A DNA stretch of 64,000 bases from Kaistia dalseonensis. Lineage in GTDB: Bacteria; Pseudomonadota; Alphaproteobacteria; Rhizobiales; Kaistiaceae. Every line of letters starts with the position of its first letter. Position 1 is the stretch's first letter. Made by a program: the position numbers and the translations under genes. The notes beneath the pieces are model-generated. The model had not been told where the DNA came from. It worked only from the letters and a program-made list of their open reading frames with translations, and searched no databases. The DNA lies in the NCBI RefSeq assembly GCF_030814715.1, contig NZ_JAUSVO010000001.1:620001-684000 (forward strand). Reading direction: 5' to 3'. Positions 16,647 through 24,688 of this stretch are shown in pieces.

Positions 16647-16668
16647 CCTCGCCATCGCCTGAACAGGC

Positions 16669-18246
16669 CTATTCCGGCGCCTTGCCCCAGCCGCCGCCCT
16701 GGGCGGTCGTGATGCGGATGATCTCGCCAGGCGCGACGGGGAGGGCGCTCACCACGGCGTAGCGCTCTGTGCTGCCGTCCGTGCGCACCAGCTCGACGCG
16801 GTTGGTGGTGCCGGGTTCCCCGCCATTCAGGCCCCAGACGGGCACCACGCTGCGGCTGAAGCCTGCGCCGAGCTGCGTATCGCGGCCGCGCACGGCATAT
16901 TCCGAGACGATGCCCTTGCCGCCATGATGCAGCCCGGCGCCGCCCGGCTCGTCGTTCAGCGCGAGCGTCTGGTAGTCGAGGCCATAGCGTGCCTCGGCGA
17001 TCTCGATCGGGCAGTTGAACGTATCGCCATGGCCGGCCGAGAATTGCGCATTGAGGCCGTCGCGGGTCGCGCTCGCGCCCCAGCCGCCGACCTGCGGTTC
17101 GACCAGGGTGAAGTTCCGATCGGTGATGGGGTGACGACCGGCGATGACGATCGAGCAGATCGAGGCGAAGTGACCGGCCGGCAATCGCTCCGGCGAAGCC
17201 TCGGCGAGCGCCCGCCAGAGCATGTCGTAGAGCCGCACGCGGGTTTCGAAATAAAAGCCCTGCGGTGCCGGCGGAAGGGGATCGAACACCGAGCCCGGCC
17301 GCGTCAGCACCTCGAGCGGGCGAAATGACCCGGCATTGCAGACCATGTCCGGCGCCGCCACCATCTTGAACACCAGCTGGCAACCGATGACGGCGCCGTC
17401 GCGGCTCAGATTGGTCGGCCGGGCGCGCTGGTCCGGCGCGTCGCGTAGATCGACGATGAAGCGATCGTCGGTGATTTCGATCGCCGCTTTCCAGATGGTG
17501 CCGTCGTCGAGCTGCTCCTCGACCGTCAGCCGCCCCTTGGGCAGCAGGGCGAGACCCTGGCGCGAGCGCGCCTCGGCATAGTCGTAGAGGGCCGAGATCG
17601 CCCGTTCGACCGTTTCGGCGCCATAGGTCGCGACCAGGCGTTCAACCCGCTCGGCGCCCTTGCGGATGCTCGCAATCGATGCCCAGAGATCGCCTTCGAG
17701 AAAATCGGGCAGGCGCGAATTGACCTTGAGGATGGCGAGGACCGGCTTGACCGGCTCGCCGGCATCAAAAAGCTTGATCGCCGGCAGGCGCAGCCCCTCG
17801 GCGAAGATGTCGGAGGCCTCGGTCCACATCGAGCCAGGCACCGCGCCGCCAATATCGCTCCAATGGCCGACATTGGCCGTCCAGGCGATCAGGCGGCCTT
17901 CGGCGAAGACCGGCATGGCGAGGACGACGTCGTTCAGATGGGTGACGCCGCCGAAATAGGGATCGTTGGTGGCGAAGATATCGCCGGGCCGGATCTCGTC
18001 GGCCGGCGTCAGCGCGATGATCGCCTTCACCGCCTTGTCGAGCATGCCGACAAAGGTCGGGATGCCGGCACCGGAACTCACCAGATCGCCATGGGCATCG
18101 GTGATGCCCGTGCCTACATCGAGCACCTCATAGATGATCGGGCTCATCGCCGTCTTGCGCAGCACGGCGAACATCTCATCCGCCGCCGCGGAGAGCGAGG
18201 AGGCGATGATCTCGAGCGTGAAGGGATCATCCACGCCGTCGCCCAT
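16669..18246 (-). CDS. Hydantoinase B/oxoprolinase family protein
   Basis: 525 residues matching the HyuB (hydantoinase B) family over nearly the full length: DPFTLEIIASSLSAAADEMF at the start, SPIIYEVLDVGTGITDAHG, FATNDPYFGGVTHLNDVVLAMPVF, WTANVGHWSDIGGAVPGSM and, near the end, NDEPGGAGLHHGGKGIVSEY and TTAQGGGWGKAPE. HyuB proteins normally work with HyuA in ATP-driven opening of hydantoin or 5-oxoproline rings, or as acetone-carboxylase-like subunits. No hyuA is present here. Instead the gene follows an M24 peptidase gene by 2 bases, so the two probably form a catabolic pair on a cyclic amide or peptide-like substrate. The substrate is not known. Confidence 0.85.
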   Translation of the reverse strand: MGDGVDDPFTLEIIASSLSAAADEMFAVLRKTAMSPIIYEVLDVGTGITDAHGDLVSSGAGIPTFVGMLDKAVKAIIALTPADEIRPGDIFATNDPYFGGVTHLNDVVLAMPVFAEGRLIAWTANVGHWSDIGGAVPGSMWTEASDIFAEGLRLPAIKLFDAGEPVKPVLAILKVNSRLPDFLEGDLWASIASIRKGAERVERLVATYGAETVERAISALYDYAEARSRQGLALLPKGRLTVEEQLDDGTIWKAAIEITDDRFIVDLRDAPDQRARPTNLSRDGAVIGCQLVFKMVAAPDMVCNAGSFRPLEVLTRPGSVFDPLPPAPQGFYFETRVRLYDMLWRALAEASPERLPAGHFASICSIVIAGRHPITDRNFTLVEPQVGGWGASATRDGLNAQFSAGHGDTFNCPIEIAEARYGLDYQTLALNDEPGGAGLHHGGKGIVSEYAVRGRDTQLGAGFSRSVVPVWGLNGGEPGTTNRVELVRTDGSTERYAVVSALPVAPGEIIRITTAQGGGWGKAPE

Positions 18247-18248
18247 CG

Positions 18249-19343
18249 TCAGGCCTCGATGGGCGCGACGAAGACATCGCGCGGCAGGCGGCTGACGATG
18301 CGCGGTCCGTCCGCTTCGAGAATCACGATCTCCTCCAGGCGGATGCCAAACTTGCCCGGCAGGTAGATGCCGGGTTCGATCGAGAACACCATGCCCTCTT
18401 CGAGGATCGTCTCGCTCGTCGCCGTCAGGTAGGGCGGCTCATGGCCTTCGAGTCCGAGGCCGTGGCCGGTACGGTGGGTGAAATAGGGGCCATAGCCGGC
18501 CGCCGTGATCACGCCGCGCGCGGCCGCGTCGACATCCCTGGCCGCCACGCCGGGCTTGGCGGCGGCGCAGGCGGCCTGCACGGCTGCTTCGACGACCGCG
18601 TGCACCTTCAAATAGTCCGCGCTCGGCGTGCCGACATAGGCCATGCGGGTCAGGTCGCTCGAAAAGGCGCCGGAGCGCGCGCCGATATCGATCACGATCG
18701 CATCGCCTTCGGCGACGGCCTGGTCGCCGGTGGCATAATGCGGGAAGGCTCCGTTGCCGCCGGCGCCCACAATGGTGAAGAGCGGCGTCGCGCCGAATTC
18801 CTTGAAGACATTCTTGGCGGCCTCGGCGATCTCGCGCTCGGTCACGCCGGGCTTGATCGTGGCGAAAGCTGCTTCCATCGCGAGATCGTCGATCTCGGCA
18901 TTGCGCAGGATCTCGGCCTTTTCTGCCGCATCCTTGGAGAGGCGCATCCGCCCGACCGTCTCGGCCGCGAATTTCGATTGCGGCCCGCCGAGCATCTCGA
19001 TGAAGAGGAGGGCGAAATCGGCGCGCATCGTCTCGTCGACCTGCACGAGCTTCGCGCCCTGCTTGAGGCCGACCGACTCGACCAGCGCCTTGAGCGCGGC
19101 GTCGGGGCCGTCTTCGTCCGCCCAGGTGAAGAAGGGAAGCTCCGTCTGTCGGCGCATCTCCTCCGCGTTCAGCGCCGGCATCAGGAAGGCAGCTCCGGTC
19201 GGCGTCGCGACCAGCAGGCAGGGGCGCTCATCGGCATGCGGGTGGACGTCGGCGATATAGGCCATATGCGGCCCCGGCCCGAGCGCGACGGCATCGACGC
19301 CGGCCTGGCGCAGCATGGATTGCAGGGTCGCAAGACGCGTCAT
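18249..19343 (-). CDS. M24-family metallopeptidase (Xaa-Pro peptidase/creatinase type)
   Basis: 364 residues. An N-terminal creatinase-like domain (residues 1-130) is followed by the pita-bread catalytic domain. Metal ligands are visible: Asp in AIVIDIGARSGAFSSDLTR (two Asp), His in THRTGHGLGLEGHEPP, and two Glu in GMVFSIEPGIYLPGKFGIRLEEIVIL. The family includes proline aminopeptidases, prolidases and creatinases. It is first in a two-gene transcript with the HyuB-type gene, 2 bases apart, and a good promoter lies upstream at 19370-19399. The pairing suggests a small-molecule amide substrate rather than general peptide turnover, which is inference. Confidence 0.88.
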   Translation of the reverse strand: MTRLATLQSMLRQAGVDAVALGPGPHMAYIADVHPHADERPCLLVATPTGAAFLMPALNAEEMRRQTELPFFTWADEDGPDAALKALVESVGLKQGAKLVQVDETMRADFALLFIEMLGGPQSKFAAETVGRMRLSKDAAEKAEILRNAEIDDLAMEAAFATIKPGVTEREIAEAAKNVFKEFGATPLFTIVGAGGNGAFPHYATGDQAVAEGDAIVIDIGARSGAFSSDLTRMAYVGTPSADYLKVHAVVEAAVQAACAAAKPGVAARDVDAAARGVITAAGYGPYFTHRTGHGLGLEGHEPPYLTATSETILEEGMVFSIEPGIYLPGKFGIRLEEIVILEADGPRIVSRLPRDVFVAPIEA

Positions 19344-19369
19344 CGAACTCTCCCGAAATGAATTTCACT

Positions 19370-19399
19370 ATTAGTAAAAAGTCGCGGTGCGGCGGTCAA
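19370..19399 (-). promoter_or_regulatory. Candidate sigma-70 promoter for the M24 peptidase-hyuB operon
   Basis: On the minus strand TTGACC (19394-19399), 18-bp spacer, ACTAAT (19370-19375), 27 bases ahead of the start codon and inside a distinctly AT-rich patch (TTTTTACTAATAGTGAAATT). Confidence 0.45.
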
Positions 19400-19475
19400 T
19401 CGATCTGTCGGGTTGCGGATGAAGTCGCTTTGCGGCATTCCGATGGTCCGGCCGTTTCGGCCCTCGCGGATCGGC

Positions 19476-20516
19476 ATGCGCGTCCTCCTGGTCAAACTCT
19501 CCTCGCTCGGCGACGTCGTCCACAGCTTTCCGGCGTTGACCGATGTCATGCGCGCCATTCCCGATCTCACCATCGACTGGGTGGTCGACGAAGCCTTCGC
19601 GCCGCTCGCCCGCCTCCACCCCGCCGTCCGCAAGGTCATCGCGCTCCCGATTCGCCGGCTGAAAAAGGCGCCGCGCGCCACCTTCGCCGAGGCGAGGGCT
19701 CGGATCGCCGACCTTCGCTCCGAACATTACGATATCCTGATCGACGCGCAGGGGCTCGTCAAAAGCGCCCTCGTCGATCGCTTGGCCCGCGCCTCCAGCC
19801 GGCATGGCTTCGGCCGCGGTAGTGCCCGCGAAGGGCTGGCGACGCTCGCCTATACGGTCGGTCACGACATCCCCGAGACCGAACACATGGCGACCCGCAT
19901 CCGCCGCCTGTTCGCCGCCGCGCTCGGCTATCCCATGCCGGAGGGCCCGGCGGCACCCGGACTCGATCCAAAGGCAATCATAGGCAATGCAGGGGCAACG
20001 CAAAGGCAACGCGTTGTCCTCATCCACGGCACGAGTTGGAAGACGAAGACCTGGACCGTTGACGGCTGGCGCACGATCGCAACCCGCGCCGGTGAGACCG
20101 GCCGCGACGTCGTCCTCTTCGCCCATGGCAAGGTCGAGACGGGCAGGGCGGAGGCGATCGCCCGCGGGCTGGACCACGTCCATCTGGAGCCGCCGGCCGG
20201 CCTCGACGCGATCATCCCGAGGATTGCCGCGGCCTCGGCCGTGGTGACGGTCGATACCGGCCTCGGCCATCTCGCTGCCGCCTTCGGCATCCCGACCGTC
20301 GGGCTCTATGGCCCGACCAATCCGGGCCTGACTGGGCTCGTCGGGCCGCATGTCGTCGAGTTGGTCGCTGGCCTGCCTTGCGCGCCCTGCGAACAGACGC
20401 AATGCCGGATCAAGCCGGATTTCGGCGAGGGACCGCCCTGCCTCGCCGGGCACGCGGCCGGCAGGGTCTGGAACGAACTTGTCAATCTGATCGAAGAATC
20501 AGGCGGAACGATCTGA
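19476..20516 (+). CDS. waaC: LPS heptosyltransferase I
   Basis: 346 residues from the ATG at 19476, chosen because the family begins directly with MRVLLVKLSSLGDVVHSFPA; an in-frame ATG at 19413 adds 21 atypical residues. GT9 fold: N-terminal acceptor domain, then the ADP-heptose domain with VVLIHGTSWKTKTWTVDGW and TVDTGLGHLAAAFGIPTVGLYGPTNP. The C-terminus has CAPCEQTQCRIKPDF, typical of WaaC. It adds the first L-glycero-D-manno-heptose to Kdo at the cytosolic face of the inner membrane. It converges on the AGE epimerase gene with an 18-base overlap; the other heptose genes are on the opposite strand. Confidence 0.92.
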   Translation: MRVLLVKLSSLGDVVHSFPALTDVMRAIPDLTIDWVVDEAFAPLARLHPAVRKVIALPIRRLKKAPRATFAEARARIADLRSEHYDILIDAQGLVKSALVDRLARASSRHGFGRGSAREGLATLAYTVGHDIPETEHMATRIRRLFAAALGYPMPEGPAAPGLDPKAIIGNAGATQRQRVVLIHGTSWKTKTWTVDGWRTIATRAGETGRDVVLFAHGKVETGRAEAIARGLDHVHLEPPAGLDAIIPRIAAASAVVTVDTGLGHLAAAFGIPTVGLYGPTNPGLTGLVGPHVVELVAGLPCAPCEQTQCRIKPDFGEGPPCLAGHAAGRVWNELVNLIEESGGTI

Positions 20517-21638
20517 TCCGAATAGGGAATCAGCCTCGAGGATCGCGCCTGCAATATGGTAGAGCGTGCTGGCCGGCATATGGTCGACCAGCGGCTCGCC
20601 TGTGACACCGCGCCGATCGATCCAGCCGCCATGCAGTTCATCCGGCGCGAAGCTATCCATCAGCCGGCCGAGCAGATAGTCCGCCATCTCGGCCGCGCCC
20701 GGCTGACCCCGCTTCGCGGCCGCAGCGAACGCCTTGACGCCCTCGGCATGCGGCCAGGACCGCACCGTCCGCGCCGTGCAGGCGCCAGTCTCGTTCACTG
20801 CATCGACGATCAGCCCGGTCTCTCCGTCAAGGCCGTGCCTGAGGCCGAAGGCGAGGAGGCCGTCGACGATGCCGATCGGAACGTCGCCGCCGAGCCGGTT
20901 ATACTCCTCGAAAAGCCAAGCCCACTCAAAGAGATGTCCGGGTTCGACCCGGTTTGAGCCGGCGGGGTTCAGCGGTTGCCAGTCGGGGCCGAAATCCTCG
21001 AGCAGGGCGCCGCTCCTGGGATCGATGAAGCGGCTCCGCGCCAGCCCGACCAGAGCCTGCGCCCGGACGAAATAGCGCTCGGAACCAGTCGCCTCATAGA
21101 GCGCGAGCAGCCCTTCGAGCAGGTGCATATGCGGATTCTGCCGGCGGGTCGGATCGGTGCTCGGCGCGGCGTCGAGAAAGCCGCCGAGCGGTGCCGCAAG
21201 CACCGTGTCGATCGAATCGAGCGTCTTGTCAGCAAGGCGGATCGTGCCGGGATCGCCGGTCTGGCGGAAGCTCCAGGCCAGCGCATAGAGGATAAAGGCA
21301 TGGGCATAGAGGTCGCGCGTGGCATTGGCCGGCCGGCCTGCCGGATCGATCGAGAAGACCCAGCCGTCGCCGCCATCGGCGCGGAAATAGAGCCTTTCGA
21401 CAGAAGCGAGGCAGCCCGCCATGTGCGCGTCGTCGGCTCCGTGCCAGCCGGCGAGGCTCGCGCGCGAAAAGGTCGCGATCTGTCGCGCCTGAACCATCAG
21501 CCGACGTGCCGGCAGTGCCACCGGGCGATGCTCGAAATCGAGGCGTTCATGATAGAGCGCGCCGTCGCGACCATGGGACGACCAGAGCGGCAGCGCCTTC
21601 GCGACGGCCCAGTTCCGCGCCGCGCCGAGAGTCTTCAT
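20499..21638 (-). CDS. AGE-family sugar epimerase/isomerase
   Basis: 379 residues with the (alpha/alpha)6-barrel pattern of the N-acylglucosamine 2-epimerase (AGE)/mannose isomerase family. Visible landmarks are DGGDGWVFSIDPAGRPANATRDLYAHAFILYALAW split by family spacing, NPHMHLLEGLLALYEATG, EPGHLFEWAWLFEEY and SWPHAEGVKAFAAA; the His residues in HAFILYALA, HMHLLE, GHLFEW and WPHAEG are the conserved catalytic set. It overlaps hldE by 4 bases and is last in the heptose operon. That position suggests an aldose-ketose isomerase step for core or precursor sugars. Members of this family are usually assigned as mannose isomerases; the true substrate here is unproven. Confidence 0.83.
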   Translation of the reverse strand: MKTLGAARNWAVAKALPLWSSHGRDGALYHERLDFEHRPVALPARRLMVQARQIATFSRASLAGWHGADDAHMAGCLASVERLYFRADGGDGWVFSIDPAGRPANATRDLYAHAFILYALAWSFRQTGDPGTIRLADKTLDSIDTVLAAPLGGFLDAAPSTDPTRRQNPHMHLLEGLLALYEATGSERYFVRAQALVGLARSRFIDPRSGALLEDFGPDWQPLNPAGSNRVEPGHLFEWAWLFEEYNRLGGDVPIGIVDGLLAFGLRHGLDGETGLIVDAVNETGACTARTVRSWPHAEGVKAFAAAAKRGQPGAAEMADYLLGRLMDSFAPDELHGGWIDRRGVTGEPLVDHMPASTLYHIAGAILEADSLFGSDRSA

Positions 21639-23089
21639 GATTTCGCGAGCTTGACCAGCGCGCTGGTCGATCTGCCGGGAACGATCGGCGCCAGCACAAG
21701 CCGGCCGCCATGCGCCTTGACGAAATCGGCGCCCACCACCTCGTGCTCCTGATAGTCGGCGCCCTTGACCAGCACGTCCGGCTTCAGCGTCTGGATGATT
21801 TCCAGTGGCGTATCCTCCTCGAACAGCACGACGAGGTCGACGGCCCGCAGCGCTCCAATGACGCGTGCGCGCGCGATTTCATCCTGGAGCGGGCGTGAGG
21901 GACCCTTGAGGCGCTTGACGGACGAGTCGGTGTTGAGGCCAACAACCAGCCGGTCGCCTTCATTCGCCGCCAGTTCGATGATCGCGATGTGGCCGGGATG
22001 GACGAGGTCGAAGCAGCCATTGGTGAAGACGACGCGCTCGCCCAGCGCCTGCCAGTTCCGCACGATCTGCGCCGCCCGCTCACGCTCGGCCAGAGCGCCG
22101 GGCTCGAAACCGGCGAGCGGCGTACGGTTCAGGGCCGCGTTCAGTTCGGCGCGCGTCACTACGGCGGTGCCGAGCTTGCCGACGGCGATCGCTGCCGCCG
22201 CATTGGCGACACCCACGGCCGATTCGACCGGCAGCCCCTCGGCGATCGAGACGGCGAGGGCGGCCAGCGCCGTGTCGCCGGCGCCCGAGACGTCGAAAAC
22301 CTCGCGTGCCTCGGCCGGAACATGCGTGACCGCGCCACCCTGGCGCCAGAGCGTCATGCCCTTCTCGGCCCGCGTCACGAGCACGTCGCCACCGAATTGT
22401 CCGGCGGCAGCTGCTGCCGCGATAGCGGCCGTCTCGTCGGTGTCGTCGGGCAGACCGGTCGCCTCGAAGAGTTCCTTGCGATTGGGGGTTACGAGCGTCG
22501 CGCCGCGATAGGCCTCGAAGGTGCGGCGCTTCGGGTCCACGATGATCGGCACGTTGCGCGACCGCGCTTCCGTGATCAGAGCGGTGATCACGCGGTCGGA
22601 CAGCACGCCCTTCGCATAGTCGGAGAGAACGACGACATCGGCATCCGCAATCGCCACCTTGCCGGCCTCGACCAGTTCCGCCTCGATCTCTGTGCCAGGA
22701 AAGCTGGTGTTCTCGGCATCGATGCGCACGATCTGCTGTCGTCCGCTCATGACGCGGGTCTTGGTGACCGTTGGTCTGGCGGGATCCACGACCAGGCCGG
22801 CGAGGTTGGTGACACCGTGCTGACCGAGAACGTCGCGCAGTTCCCGCGCTTCGTTATCGGCACCGACCAGCCCGACAAGATGCACCCGAGCGCCGAGCGC
22901 CGACACATTGGCGGCGACATTGGCGGCGCCGCCGGCGACGACGCGCCCTGCGCTGTGGAGCAGCACCGGCACGGGCGCTTCGGGCGAAATCCGATTGACC
23001 GAGCCGGTGATGTACCGGTCGATCATGACGTCGCCTATGACAGCGACCCGCCCGGTGTGACGTTCATCCAGCATCGTGGTCCCGTGCAT
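21635..23089 (-). CDS. hldE: Bifunctional heptose-7-phosphate kinase / heptose-1-phosphate adenylyltransferase
   Basis: 484 residues with both expected domains. Residues about 10-320 are a PfkB/ribokinase-fold kinase (DVMIDRYITGSVNRISPEAPVPV, AGGAANVAANVSALG, and the catalytic motif FDVSGAGDTALAA). Residues about 345-484 are a nucleotidyltransferase (VVFTNGCFDLVHPGHI, VGLNTDSSVKRLKG). The enzyme phosphorylates D-glycero-beta-D-manno-heptose 7-phosphate and later adenylylates heptose 1-phosphate, making ADP-heptose for LPS core. The start could be the ATG at 23089 or MLDERH five codons on. It lies 5 bases after gmhB and overlaps the AGE epimerase gene, consistent with one operon. Confidence 0.95.
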   Translation of the reverse strand: MHGTTMLDERHTGRVAVIGDVMIDRYITGSVNRISPEAPVPVLLHSAGRVVAGGAANVAANVSALGARVHLVGLVGADNEARELRDVLGQHGVTNLAGLVVDPARPTVTKTRVMSGRQQIVRIDAENTSFPGTEIEAELVEAGKVAIADADVVVLSDYAKGVLSDRVITALITEARSRNVPIIVDPKRRTFEAYRGATLVTPNRKELFEATGLPDDTDETAAIAAAAAAGQFGGDVLVTRAEKGMTLWRQGGAVTHVPAEAREVFDVSGAGDTALAALAVSIAEGLPVESAVGVANAAAAIAVGKLGTAVVTRAELNAALNRTPLAGFEPGALAERERAAQIVRNWQALGERVVFTNGCFDLVHPGHIAIIELAANEGDRLVVGLNTDSSVKRLKGPSRPLQDEIARARVIGALRAVDLVVLFEEDTPLEIIQTLKPDVLVKGADYQEHEVVGADFVKAHGGRLVLAPIVPGRSTSALVKLAKS

Positions 23090-23094
23090 TCCGT

Positions 23095-23610
23095 CTATTC
23101 GTCGGTCGCTAAGAGCACCGATGAGAGGAAATCGTCAAGGTTGCCGCCGGCAAACAGGTGACCCGGAATTCCGGCCGCAATGGCGGCGATCAGATCCGTG
23201 TCCTTGTCGCCGATCAGGAAGGAGCGCCCGCGGTCGATCGGGAAATCGCCGAAGGCGCGCAGGATCATGCCGGGATTGGGTTTCCGATCCGGATGATCCT
23301 GCCGATAGATGGGGATCGTCGCCTCGGGGTGATAGGGGCAGGTATAGATCGCATCGAGGCGGGCGCCATGGCCTGCGAGCTCGGCGCGCAGATGGCCGTG
23401 GAAGGCGTCCATCTCGGCCTCGGTATAGTAGCCGCGCGCAACGCCGGACTGGTTGGTTACGACGATCACGAGATAGCCGGCCTCGTTCAGGCGGCGGATC
23501 GCCGCCGGCGCGCCGTCGATGAAACGGAGCGCTTCCGGCTTGTAGACATAGCCGTCATCGACATTGATGACGCCGTCGCGGTCGAGAAAGGCGGCGGGCT
23601 GCTGGGTCAC
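23095..23610 (-). CDS. gmhB: D-glycero-beta-D-manno-heptose-1,7-bisphosphate 7-phosphatase
   Basis: 171 residues of the HAD superfamily, type GmhB/HisB-N. Motif I is AAFLDRDGVINVDDGYVYKPE, motif II VIVVTNQSGVARG, and motif IV FLIGDKDTDLIAAIAAG. A zinc-binding cluster is partly visible around CPYHPEATIPIYRQDHPDRKPNPGMI. It removes the 7-phosphate between the two HldE reactions. I place the start at the GTG at 23610 because family members begin within a few residues of the FLDRDG motif; an ATG at 23652 would overlap the hldD end by 38 bases. It is 4 bases downstream of the hldD stop and 5 bases upstream of hldE. Confidence 0.88.
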   Translation of the reverse strand: MTQQPAAFLDRDGVINVDDGYVYKPEALRFIDGAPAAIRRLNEAGYLVIVVTNQSGVARGYYTEAEMDAFHGHLRAELAGHGARLDAIYTCPYHPEATIPIYRQDHPDRKPNPGMILRAFGDFPIDRGRSFLIGDKDTDLIAAIAAGIPGHLFAGGNLDDFLSSVLLATDE

Positions 23611-23614
23611 GGCT

Positions 23615-24634
23615 TCAACCGGCGTCGTCAGTCGCGCGCAGGAAATCCACATAGCGGCGGACACCCTCTTCGAGCGACAGAAAATCGGCATTATAGCCGC
23701 GGGCGCGGAGCTTCGACATATCGGCCTCCGTAAAGTACTGATAGCCTTTGCGGATCCGCTCCGGCATGTCGACATAGGCTATCTTCGGCTCCTGGCCGAG
23801 CGCCGCGAACACCGCGCGGGCGAGGTCGGCGAAGCTGCGCGCCTGGCCGGTGCCGACATTGAAAATGCCGCTGATCGAGGGGCTAGCGACCAGCCAGCGC
23901 ATCACGGCGACGCAATCGTCGACATGCACGAAATCGCGCAACTGGCCGCCATCCTCATAGTCGGGATCATGCGAGCGGAAGAGCGATACCGTCTCTCCGG
24001 CCGCGGCGATCGGATAGATCTTGTGGATCACCGATCGCATGTCGTCCTTGTGCGCCTCATGCGGGCCATAGACGTTGAAGAACTTCATCCCCGCCCATTG
24101 CGGCGGCGTCGGCCGGCCCGCGCCGACGTCGGACATGATGCGGCGGTCCGTGGCGAGCTTGCTCCAGCCATAGGCGTTGAGTGGGCGAAGGCGGGCGAGA
24201 TAATCGGCGTGCTGCTCATCGATGAAACCAGCTTCGCCACCGCCATAGGTCGCCGCTGACGACGCATAGATCAGGCGCAGATCGTTTTCGGCCGCGAAGG
24301 CCCAGAGATCGAGCGTCGCGCGGATATTGCGCTCGACGATCAGGTCGACATCCGGCTCGGTCGTCGCCGAGATCGCGCCAAGATGGACGATGACCTCGAC
24401 GCGGCGATGATTGGCCGCGAGCCAGCCGAGCGTGGTTTCGGGGCGTATGATGTCGTCGAGCCCGACATCGACGAGGTTCTTCCACTTGCCGCCCGTGCCG
24501 AACCAGTCCGCGACGACGACCCGCCAGCCATCGGCCGCAAGCGCGCGCGCCATGTTGGAGCCAATGAAACCGGCGCCGCCGGTGACCAGGATCGTATCGC
24601 GGCCGTCTCTCGCAGGAAGCGTCATCAGCATCAC
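23615..24634 (-). CDS. hldD: ADP-L-glycero-D-manno-heptose 6-epimerase
   Basis: 339 residues of the extended SDR family. NADP-binding motif TGGAGFIGSNMARAL near the N-terminus, substrate region YASSAATYGGGEAGFIDE, the catalytic Y-x3-K in YGWSKLATDRRI, and NVYGPHEAHKDDMRSVIHKI, which is characteristic of HldD. It inverts C6 of ADP-D-glycero-manno-heptose to give the donor used by WaaC and WaaF. It is second in the minus-strand heptose operon, 55 bases after waaF. Alternative start MLMTLPARDG is two codons apart from MMLM; the choice does not affect the domain. Confidence 0.94.
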   Translation of the reverse strand: MMLMTLPARDGRDTILVTGGAGFIGSNMARALAADGWRVVVADWFGTGGKWKNLVDVGLDDIIRPETTLGWLAANHRRVEVIVHLGAISATTEPDVDLIVERNIRATLDLWAFAAENDLRLIYASSAATYGGGEAGFIDEQHADYLARLRPLNAYGWSKLATDRRIMSDVGAGRPTPPQWAGMKFFNVYGPHEAHKDDMRSVIHKIYPIAAAGETVSLFRSHDPDYEDGGQLRDFVHVDDCVAVMRWLVASPSISGIFNVGTGQARSFADLARAVFAALGQEPKIAYVDMPERIRKGYQYFTEADMSKLRARGYNADFLSLEEGVRRYVDFLRATDDAG

Positions 24635-24688
24635 TCGTTCCGCCGGCGCATATTCGCCGGTCGGGGGCCGGTTGGATAGCGCAACTCG

